From Phreatobacter sp. (GTDB taxonomy: Bacteria; Pseudomonadota; Alphaproteobacteria; Rhizobiales; Phreatobacteraceae), in the NCBI RefSeq assembly GCF_016793595.1, contig NZ_JAEULY010000015.1:310001-374000 (forward strand): a stretch of DNA of 64,000 nucleotides. Reading direction: 5' to 3'. Shown piece after piece: positions 57,459 through 64,000 of the stretch (positions within the stretch are counted from its first letter, which is position 1; each line of letters opens with the position of its first letter). The position numbers were made by a program, and so were the translations under genes. The notes under the pieces were generated by a model, which had not been told where the DNA came from, searched no databases, and saw nothing but the letters and a program-made list of their open reading frames with translations.

Positions 57459-58646
57459 ATGACGCCCGAGACGTTTTCACTGCCCTCCGGCGCCTGGGAA
57501 CTGCCGGATGAGCTTGAGCTGCTGCGGGAAACGGTGGCGCAGTTCATGCGCAACGAGGTGAGGCCGATCGAGGATCGCCAGCCTCACGACTGCTTCGAGC
57601 TACCGGAAGCCGATCTCGCCGGTCTTCAAGCCAAGGCCAGGGACCTCGGCCTGTGGTGCCTGTCCTCTCCGGTGGCCCATGGCGGCGGCGGCCTCGGGCT
57701 GCTGGCTCAGGTCCTGGTCGCCGAGGAGGCCGCCAAGTGCAGGATGGGCGCCTATGTGCCCGCCTGCGGCGCCTTCGGCATCGACCCGCCGAGCGTCATC
57801 TGGCTCGGCAACGACGACCAGATCAAGCGGTACGGCGTCGCCGGCATCCAGAAGGGCAAGAAATCCTTTGTCGCCATTTCCGAGGCGGATGGCGGCGCCG
57901 ATCCCGCGCGCTCGATCAAGACGCGCGCGGAGCGCGTCGGCGACCACTACGTCATCAATGGCACCAAGATGTGGATCACGGCGGCGGACAAGGCCGACTG
58001 GGGCCTCGTTTTTGCCCGAACGGGCGATGCCGGCGACCGGGGCGGCATTAGCTGCTTCATTGTCGACCGTCACATGCCCGGCATCAGTGTCCGCGAGATA
58101 CCGGTGATCCGGTCCTACTCGCCCTTCGAGGTGCATTTCGAGAACGTGCGGGTGCCGGCCGAAAATCGTCTTGGCGCGGAGGGCGAAGGCTTCGCGGTTT
58201 GCCAGAAATGGCTGGTCCATGCCCGCGTTCCCTACGCGGCGGCCGTGATCGGCATCGCGCAGGAAGCGCTCGGCATGGCGACCGCCTGGGCGCGGCAGCG
58301 AAAGTCCTTCAAGTCAGCGCTGGCCGACAAGCAGGCGATCCAGTGGATGATTGCCGACTCGGAGATGGAACTGCGCGCATCGCGCCTGCTGACCTACCAG
58401 GCGGCATGGCGGGCGGACCTCGGCCACGACATCAAGATCGAAGCCTCGATCGCCAAGGTGATGGCGACGGAAGCGGCGGGCCGCGTCATAGACCGCTGCG
58501 TGCAGATTTTCGGCGCCCTCGGCGTCGCCAGGGAACTGCCGATCGAGCGCTGGTATCGCGAACTGCGCATCAAGCGCATTGGCGAGGGCCCCTCGGAGGT
58601 CCAGCGCATGGTGGTGGCGCGCCACCTCATCAACGAGGGCAGGTGA
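57459..58646 (+). CDS. Acyl-CoA dehydrogenase
   Basis: A 395-residue flavoprotein that should introduce an alpha,beta double bond into an acyl-CoA. The FAD-contact segment FVAISEADGGADPARSIKT, WITAADKADWGLVFA and the C-terminal RVIDRCVQIFGALGVAREL and RIGEGPSEVQRMVVARHL are family motifs; the glutamate in IGEGPSE is the expected catalytic base. The ATG at 57459 (MTPETFSLPSG) follows GAGGGA; the longer open frame upstream is not conserved-looking. First gene of a seven-gene coupled operon. Confidence 0.92.
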   Translation: MTPETFSLPSGAWELPDELELLRETVAQFMRNEVRPIEDRQPHDCFELPEADLAGLQAKARDLGLWCLSSPVAHGGGGLGLLAQVLVAEEAAKCRMGAYVPACGAFGIDPPSVIWLGNDDQIKRYGVAGIQKGKKSFVAISEADGGADPARSIKTRAERVGDHYVINGTKMWITAADKADWGLVFARTGDAGDRGGISCFIVDRHMPGISVREIPVIRSYSPFEVHFENVRVPAENRLGAEGEGFAVCQKWLVHARVPYAAAVIGIAQEALGMATAWARQRKSFKSALADKQAIQWMIADSEMELRASRLLTYQAAWRADLGHDIKIEASIAKVMATEAAGRVIDRCVQIFGALGVARELPIERWYRELRIKRIGEGPSEVQRMVVARHLINEGR

Positions 58647-58653
58647 GGCGGCC

Positions 58654-59427
58654 ATGGCCATCGACTTCTCGACAGAAGACGGCGTCGCCGTCATCACCAT
58701 CAACCGCCCGGAGCGGCGAAACGCCCTCGATGCCGAGCACTACGATGCTCTTTCCAGGGCGTGGCAGCGGGTGCGCGACGATGACGCCATCCGCGTCGCG
58801 GTGATCACCGGCGCGGGCGACAAATCGTTCTGCGCCGGCGCCGACATCAAGTCCTTCGTGGGACGGGATGTCGAACTTTCGGAACTCTGGCTGACCCAGA
58901 AGGGCCAGTTGCTGAACCGGGGCCTCGAAATCTGGAAGCCGATCATCGCTGCGGTGAACGGCGCCTGCGTCGGCGGCGGCATGACATTGCTGCTTGCCAC
59001 CGACATTCGCGTGGCGGTCGAAGGCGCCGTCTTCAGCGTCTCCGAGGTGAAGCGCGGGATCATCGCTGCCAATGGCGGCACGCAGCGGATCATGCAGCAG
59101 CTTCCCTACGCCGTCGCGATGGAAATGCTCCTGACGGGCGAGTCGATCGACGCCGAAACCGCCCTTCGCTGGGGCCTGATCAACCGGATCGTCAAGCCGG
59201 ACGCACTGATGGAGGCCGCGCTCGACTATGCGCGCCGGATCGCCGCCAACGCCCCCCTTGCCTTGCAGGCGGCGAAGGAGCTGGCCATTCGCTCGCGCGA
59301 CATGGACCTGCCGACCGGGCTGCGCATGGAGCAGCTCGTCAACCGCATCCTGCATCACTCCGAGGATACCAAGGCCGCCAAGGCCGCCTTCGCCGAGAAG
59401 CGCCAACCCATATTCAAGGGGCGGTGA
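58654..59427 (+). CDS. Enoyl-CoA hydratase/isomerase (crotonase) family
   Basis: A 257-residue crotonase. The oxyanion-hole regions SFCAGADIKSF and VNGACVGGGMTLLLATDIRVA are clear. Of the two hydratase glutamates, Glu131 (VSEVKRG) is present, but the position normally Glu after GGG-x is Thr111. Loss of the first glutamate is seen in crotonases with altered reactions, so simple hydration is not certain. It starts eight bases after the acyl-CoA dehydrogenase stop. Confidence 0.9.
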   Translation: MAIDFSTEDGVAVITINRPERRNALDAEHYDALSRAWQRVRDDDAIRVAVITGAGDKSFCAGADIKSFVGRDVELSELWLTQKGQLLNRGLEIWKPIIAAVNGACVGGGMTLLLATDIRVAVEGAVFSVSEVKRGIIAANGGTQRIMQQLPYAVAMEMLLTGESIDAETALRWGLINRIVKPDALMEAALDYARRIAANAPLALQAAKELAIRSRDMDLPTGLRMEQLVNRILHHSEDTKAAKAAFAEKRQPIFKGR

Positions 59428-59431
59428 GGAC

Positions 59432-60652
59432 ATGGCGGATGGAGCTTCCGAGAATGCAGGCCAGCCCCTCCCGCTCGCGGGCCTGCGCGTGCTCGACCTC
59501 ACGCAGATCTATAACGGCCCATACGCCACCTTCCTGATGGCCATGGCCGGCGCCGAGGTGATCAAAGTCGAGCCGCCCGGCGGCGAGTTCCTGCGTCGAC
59601 GCGATGCGCGCAGCGGCGCCGGCGTGCCCTTCGCCATGCTCAACGCCAACAAGCGCTCCATCTCCCTCAACCTGAAGACGCCGCGCGGCCGCGACATGCT
59701 GCTGGATCTCGTCCGCCAGGCCGACGTGGTGGCCGAGAACTTCGCCCCAGGCGTCATGGACCGGCTGGGGCTCGGCTACGAGGCGCTCCGAGCGATCAAT
59801 CCACGCATCATCTACGCGTCCGGCAGCGGCTATGGCAGCGAGGGCCCCTATCGCGACTACCCGGCCATGGATCTCACCGTGCAGGCCATGTCGGGCGTGA
59901 TGAGCATCACCGGCTTCTCCGAGAACGCGCCAGTCAAATCAGGAGCCGCCCTCTGCGATTTCTTCGGCGGTGTCCATCTCTACGGCGCCATCACGACCGC
60001 GCTCTTCGCGCGCGAGCGGAGCGGCAGGGGCTGCCGGATCGAGGTCGCCATGCTGGAGGCCGTCTATCCGTCGCTCGCCTCCAGCATCGGCATGACCTAC
60101 GGCGAGCGTGACGACATTCCCATACGCACGGGCAACCGGCATGGCGGCCTGTCGCTCTGCCCCTACAACGTCTATCCGGCCAGCGACGGCTTCGTCGCGA
60201 TCATCTGCAACAGCGACAAGCACTGGCTGTGTCTGGTCGATGCCATGGCGCGCCCCGATCTGAAGGGCGATGCGCGGATGGCGACCATGCGCGACCGCGT
60301 CGCCCACATGGACGAGATCGACGGCCTGATCGCGAAATGGACATCGTCGCAATCGCGCGACGAACTGTTCACACGGCTCGCCGCCTTCCGCGTGCCGTCT
60401 GCGCCGGTCCGCGATCTGCCGGAGGTGATCGCCGATCCGCACATGCATGAGCGCGGCATGCTGCTGGAGGTCGATCATCCCCAGTACGGCCGGATTACCG
60501 TCTGCCGCAGCCCCATCAATTACGGCGACGCGGCGCGGCCCGACTACCGGGTCAGCCCGGCCTATGCGGCAGACAACGCGGCCGTCTACGGCGAGATGCT
60601 CGGCATCCCCGCCGCCGAACTCGCGGCGCTCCGCGCCGAGGGAGTGGTCTGA
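59432..60652 (+). CDS. CaiB/BaiF (family III) CoA transferase
   Basis: A 406-residue family III CoA transferase. LAGLRVLDLTQIYNGPYATF, GAEVIKVEPPGGE, NANKRSISLNLKTPRGRD and the catalytic aspartate Asp147 in YPAMDLTVQA are canonical. It would activate the pathway's carboxylic acid by moving CoA from a donor acyl-CoA. A GTGAGGA precedes the ATG. Its stop overlaps the next start by one base. Confidence 0.92.
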   Translation: MADGASENAGQPLPLAGLRVLDLTQIYNGPYATFLMAMAGAEVIKVEPPGGEFLRRRDARSGAGVPFAMLNANKRSISLNLKTPRGRDMLLDLVRQADVVAENFAPGVMDRLGLGYEALRAINPRIIYASGSGYGSEGPYRDYPAMDLTVQAMSGVMSITGFSENAPVKSGAALCDFFGGVHLYGAITTALFARERSGRGCRIEVAMLEAVYPSLASSIGMTYGERDDIPIRTGNRHGGLSLCPYNVYPASDGFVAIICNSDKHWLCLVDAMARPDLKGDARMATMRDRVAHMDEIDGLIAKWTSSQSRDELFTRLAAFRVPSAPVRDLPEVIADPHMHERGMLLEVDHPQYGRITVCRSPINYGDAARPDYRVSPAYAADNAAVYGEMLGIPAAELAALRAEGVV

Positions 60653-61782
60653 TGCGCGGCCGGGCGGTCATCGCGGGCGTCGGCCACACCGCCTATGGCA
60701 AGCACGAGGGTAGGGATCGTATCTCCCTCATCGTCGAGGCAAGCCGCAACGCTATCGCCGACGCCGGCATCGCCAAGGACATGGTCGACGGCGTGCTGGT
60801 CAAGATGGCCAATGCCGAACCCTCCATCCTCTACGGGCAGAAGGTCGCGGAAGCGCTGGGCATGCGGCCGAAGGTCGGCTGTTCGCTCGACCAGGGCGGT
60901 GCCGCCAATATCGCCCTGATCAGCTATGCGGCGATGGCGATCGAAGCGGGCCTCATGGAGGTCGCCATCATCTGCTACGGCGACACGCCGCGCACCGGCA
61001 GCCGCAAGGTCTATGGCCGCGCGCGCGGCGACGATGCGGTCTATGGCTGGTATTCGACCGCCGCCGGATATGCGCTGCTTCATCAGCGCTACCGGCAGCA
61101 ACATGCCATTCCCGACGAGCATTTCGGCGCCGTCGCGGTCACCTGCCGCGACCACGGCGCGCGCAACCCCAACGCCCATCTTCAGAAGGCGATCAGCCTC
61201 GACGAGTACATGGCCTCGCCCTTCGTGGTCGAGCCGCTGCGGCGCGACGATTGCTGCCTGCTGTCCGACGGCGCGGCGGCGGTCATCGTGATGTCCGCGA
61301 AGCGAGCGGCGGAACTGCGGATCGCCGGGGCGGTTCCCATTCTCGGATTCGGCCAGGCGCAGGAATCCTGGGACGTCCATCTGCGCGAGAACATGACCCG
61401 CACGATCTCCAGCCTTTCCGGCGAGACCGCGCTGAGGATGGCGGGCCTCGACCGCCGCGATATCGCAGTCGCCCAGCTCTACGACTGCTTCACGGTGACG
61501 CCGCTGATCACGCTGGAGGATTACGGCTTCTGCAGGCCCGGCGAAGCCGCCCGCTTCGCCGCCGACGGCGGCATCGCGCTCGACGGTCGGCTGCCACTGA
61601 ATACGAGCGGCGGCCTTCTGTCCGAAAGCGGCACGCCCGGGCTCCAGCTCGTCATCGAGGGCGTTCGGCAGATGCGCGGCGACGCCAACCTACAGATCAG
61701 GGGCGGCGGCGCCTGCATCGTCAGCAATCAGGGCGGTACCATGCATACGCATGCGACGCTGATCCTCGGGAGAGCGGCATGA
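60652..61782 (+). CDS. Thiolase-like (SCP2/Ltp type) protein without the nucleophilic cysteine
   Basis: A 376-residue thiolase-fold protein. GHTAYGKHEGRD at the N terminus, YDCFTVTPLITLEDYGFC and the closing GGGACIVSNQGGT are typical of the SCP2/lipid-transfer subgroup. The segment where thiolases have NxxCxSGxxA reads SLDQGGAANIA, with Asp80 in place of the nucleophile. Ltp2-type members with this loss act as retro-aldolases together with a DUF35 protein, and exactly such a gene follows (ATGA overlap). Either thiolase-like or aldolase chemistry is possible. Confidence 0.88.
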   Translation: MRGRAVIAGVGHTAYGKHEGRDRISLIVEASRNAIADAGIAKDMVDGVLVKMANAEPSILYGQKVAEALGMRPKVGCSLDQGGAANIALISYAAMAIEAGLMEVAIICYGDTPRTGSRKVYGRARGDDAVYGWYSTAAGYALLHQRYRQQHAIPDEHFGAVAVTCRDHGARNPNAHLQKAISLDEYMASPFVVEPLRRDDCCLLSDGAAAVIVMSAKRAAELRIAGAVPILGFGQAQESWDVHLRENMTRTISSLSGETALRMAGLDRRDIAVAQLYDCFTVTPLITLEDYGFCRPGEAARFAADGGIALDGRLPLNTSGGLLSESGTPGLQLVIEGVRQMRGDANLQIRGGGACIVSNQGGTMHTHATLILGRAA

Positions 61783-62186
61783 GCTTTCCGCTGCCCGACG
61801 TGACCCCGCTGAACGCGCCGCACTGGAACGGCCTGAAGCAGGGCCGCCTGATGTTCCAGCGCTGCCGCGCCTGCGGGCATGCGTGGCTGCCGGCGCGCGA
61901 AGCCTGTCCGCAATGCCTGGCGGTGGAGCCGGAATGGCAGGAATCCGCCGGCCGGGGCGCCGTGGTGAGCTGGGTCGTCTACCACACGGCCTATGACGCG
62001 GCCTTCAAGGATCGCCTGCCCTACGACGTCACCTGCGTCGCGCTCGACGAGGGACCGCGCATTCTCACCAATGTCATCGACAGCGATGCCGGCGCGAAGC
62101 TGCGCATCGGCGCCCGCGTCAGCCTCTGCATCGAGCACGAGGGCGAGCTTGCCCTCGCGCGCTTCAGGCTGGCCGGCGCCGGCTGA
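61779..62186 (+). CDS. DUF35 OB-fold / zinc-ribbon protein
   Basis: A 135-residue protein with an N-terminal rubredoxin-like zinc ribbon (CRACGH ... CPQC) and a C-terminal OB-fold (GRGAVVSWVVYHTAY, YDVTCVALDEGPRILTNVID). DUF35 proteins bind acyl-CoA and form complexes with thiolase-like partners, such as ChsH2 with Ltp2 or HMG-CoA synthase with thiolase in archaea. It overlaps the thiolase-like gene by four bases, so a stoichiometric complex is likely. Confidence 0.92.
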   Translation: MSFPLPDVTPLNAPHWNGLKQGRLMFQRCRACGHAWLPAREACPQCLAVEPEWQESAGRGAVVSWVVYHTAYDAAFKDRLPYDVTCVALDEGPRILTNVIDSDAGAKLRIGARVSLCIEHEGELALARFRLAGAG

Positions 62187-62227
62187 CCTCACCATCCACG
62201 ACATCCCTCCGGGAGCATCGAAATACC

Positions 62228-63151
62228 GTGTCCAAGTCAGCGCCCCAGTTCATCGTCTTGAACGGCAACCTCATCCCCTATGAGGAGGCGGTGGTCCATG
62301 TGATGTCGCCCGCGCTCAAGTATGGCCTGTCCGTGTTCGAGGGCCTCAGGGCCTACTGGAGCGCCGCGGATCAGGACCTCTATGTCTTCCGCCTTCAGGA
62401 CCATACCGACAGGCTGCTGCAATCGATGAAGCTGCTGCGCTTCCAGCACGGCTTCGACGGCGCGGAGATCAACCGGATGACGCTCGATCTCCTGCGCCGC
62501 AATGACGTCAGGGCGGCCGCCCATATCCGCACGACCGCCTATCTCGACGGCAAGGGCGAGCAGCAGGCCAAGGGACCGGTGAGTTACGCGATATCGGCGC
62601 TCGAAAAGCCGCGCACGAGCAAGATCGACGCGGGCATCCGCTGCCAGATCAGCTCGTGGATGCGCATGGCCGACAATGTCATGCCGCCCCGCATCAAGTG
62701 CGGCGGCAACTATGTCAACGGCCGCCTCGCGCGCTATCAGGCGATCGTGGACGGCTACGACGAGGCGATCCTGCTCAACACGCAGGGCAAGGTCGCGGAA
62801 GGACCGGGAACCTGCATCTTCTTCGTGCGCAGGGGTGAGCTGGTCACGCCCGACATGGCGAGCGGCATCCTGGAAAGCCTGACCCGCGATACTGTCATCA
62901 GGCTCGCTCGCGAGGGCGGCATTGCCGTCTCCGAGCGGGCGGTCGACCGCACCGAACTCTACGCCGCCGACGAGGTGTTCATGGTCGGCTCGGCCGCCGA
63001 GCTCGTTCCCGTGGTGGACATCGACGGCATTGCCATCGGTGCCGGCGCGCGCGGCCCGCTGACGGCCCAGTTGCAGCAGGCCTATTTCGAAACGGTCACT
63101 GGCACGAGGCCGTCGCCCGCGGGCTGGCTCACCTCCGTCTACAAGGGCTGA
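62228..63151 (+). CDS. Branched-chain aminotransferase-like class IV aminotransferase
   Basis: A 307-residue PLP enzyme. KYGLSVFEGLRAYW, the Schiff-base lysine Lys157 in PPRIKCGGNYVNGRLA, EGPGTCIFFVRRG and EVFMVGSAAELVPV are intact BCAT/DAAT features, in contrast with the paralogue at 42827. It likely transaminates a branched or D-amino acid and its 2-oxo acid. A GTG start at 62228 is used. Its stop overlaps the start of the Ldh_2 gene. Confidence 0.9.
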   Translation: MSKSAPQFIVLNGNLIPYEEAVVHVMSPALKYGLSVFEGLRAYWSAADQDLYVFRLQDHTDRLLQSMKLLRFQHGFDGAEINRMTLDLLRRNDVRAAAHIRTTAYLDGKGEQQAKGPVSYAISALEKPRTSKIDAGIRCQISSWMRMADNVMPPRIKCGGNYVNGRLARYQAIVDGYDEAILLNTQGKVAEGPGTCIFFVRRGELVTPDMASGILESLTRDTVIRLAREGGIAVSERAVDRTELYAADEVFMVGSAAELVPVVDIDGIAIGAGARGPLTAQLQQAYFETVTGTRPSPAGWLTSVYKG

Positions 63152-64000
63152 TGATGCACCCCCTGCCCGACTGGGCTGAGACGCTCGAGGAGGGCGGCCG
63201 GATCGGCCGCTCCGAACTCACCAACCGGACGGCGGACATTCTCGCCGCCGCGGGCGTTCCCATGCCCGGCGCCGCGCAGGCGGCCGCGCTGCTGGTCGAA
63301 TGCCAGGCGCGCGGCATCAACAGCCACGGGCTGGCGCACCTGCCGATCTACCTCCAGCGGATCGGCAACGGCGCAATGGACCCGAAAGCCGTTCCTGCCA
63401 TTCTCGACACGGGCGCCGCGACTGCGGTCGTGGACGGACGCAACGGCCTCGGCGTTCTGGTCGGGCTGGCCGCCATCGACGAGGCCTGCCGGCGGGCCGA
63501 TGCTATCGGCATGGGCGCCTGTGCCGTTCGCGACAGCAATCATTTCGGCGCGGCGGCGCCGCTGGTCGGCCGCGCGGCGGGGAGCGGCTTCATCGCGCTG
63601 GCCTTCTCCAATGCCGCCCCGACCATGGCGCCGGCTGGCGGCCGGGAGCCTATTCTCGGCACCAATCCGCTCGCTGCCGCCTTTCCTCGCGCGGGACGTC
63701 AGCCGCTGATCATCGATATGGCGACCAGCGCGGTGGCGCGCGGCCGCTTGCGTCAGGCCGCGCTCAGGAAGCAGGTCATTCCCGCCGACTGGGCGCTCGA
63801 TGCAGCCGGCAGGCCGACCACCGATGCCGAGGCCGCGCTCGCCGGAACCGTGCAGCCGCTCGGCGGGCCGAAAGGCTATGCATTGACATTGATGGTCGAG
63901 CTGCTCTGCACCGCCTTGTCGGGCGGGCGCCCCGGCTACGAGGTGCTCAACCCTCACGATCCGGCTCCCGCCGCGGCTGGGGTCAGCCATCTTTTCATAG
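63151..64000 (+). CDS. Malate/L-lactate dehydrogenase family (Ldh_2) oxidoreductase, 3' truncated
   Basis: The frame is open from ATG 63151 to the end of the window (283 codons plus one base). The catalytic histidine is in GINSHGLAHLPIYLQRI, with SNHFGAAAP, TNPLAAAFPR and GGPKGYALTLMVELL following. The NAD(P)-dependent Ldh_2 family oxidises 2-hydroxy acids or reduces cyclic imines (sulfolactate, ureidoglycolate, piperideine-carboxylate dehydrogenases). Coupling to the aminotransferase (TGATG) suggests 2-oxo acid/2-hydroxy acid or imine interconversion. Confidence 0.9.
   Translation, partial: MMHPLPDWAETLEEGGRIGRSELTNRTADILAAAGVPMPGAAQAAALLVECQARGINSHGLAHLPIYLQRIGNGAMDPKAVPAILDTGAATAVVDGRNGLGVLVGLAAIDEACRRADAIGMGACAVRDSNHFGAAAPLVGRAAGSGFIALAFSNAAPTMAPAGGREPILGTNPLAAAFPRAGRQPLIIDMATSAVARGRLRQAALRKQVIPADWALDAAGRPTTDAEAALAGTVQPLGGPKGYALTLMVELLCTALSGGRPGYEVLNPHDPAPAAAGVSHLFI

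Overview
The window is GC-rich bacterial chromosome with short spacers, many ATGA/TGATG start-stop overlaps and Shine-Dalgarno-like GGAGG/AGGAG sites. A DivL-type kinase with tyrosine in place of the phospho-acceptor histidine, a TsaE-AmgK fusion beside MurU, DUF2849 and DUF934 inside a cys operon, and an Aap-type amino-acid transporter together point to an alphaproteobacterium, most likely Hyphomicrobiales. The genus cannot be set from the sequence alone.

Layout. 0-4.1 kb: the end of a FAD amine-oxidase/methyltransferase fusion, a strong terminator, and an ABC exporter with polyacidic ends. 4.7-16.1 kb (minus strand): one long sulfate-assimilation operon running sbp-cysT-cysW-cysA-cysG-DUF2849-cysI-cysH-DUF934-cysD-cysN/C, covering uptake, siroheme synthesis, activation and reduction. 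16.5-28.3 kb: housekeeping genes: lepA, a LysE exporter, a universal stress protein, nfu, tsaB, rimI, divL, tsaE-amgK, murU, rbfA, truB and tRNA-Leu(CAG). 28.4-37.9 kb: an aldose-epimerase-like gene, then a divergent locus with a dipeptide-type ABC importer lacking ATPases on one side and, on the other, a LacI regulator, amidase, aldo-keto reductase, lactonase-like amidohydrolase and FucU-like mutarotase. 38-46.7 kb: a YegD-like Hsp70, tRNA-Arg(CCG), a complete polar amino-acid ABC transporter operon with a class IV aminotransferase and GntR regulator behind a 19-bp perfect inverted repeat, then PilZ, murA, a small conserved-looking ORF and tRNA-Thr(GGT).

47-64 kb looks like an accessory catabolic region. 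It holds a TctC/Bug binding protein, SDR-RidA-ThDP enzyme, an AapJQM-type importer without AapP, an atypical SDR, an IclR regulator, and a tightly coupled run of acyl-CoA dehydrogenase, crotonase, family III CoA transferase, thiolase-like protein, DUF35 partner, BCAT-like aminotransferase and an Ldh_2 dehydrogenase that runs off the end. Related AT-rich dyads (GTATC-N7-GATAC and ATAC-N3-GTATTG) sit upstream of its main transcription units and suggest a single IclR regulon. The thiolase-like protein lacks the usual nucleophilic cysteine and is paired with a DUF35 protein, so a retro-aldol step instead of thiolysis is possible. This region is the best candidate for an undescribed pathway.
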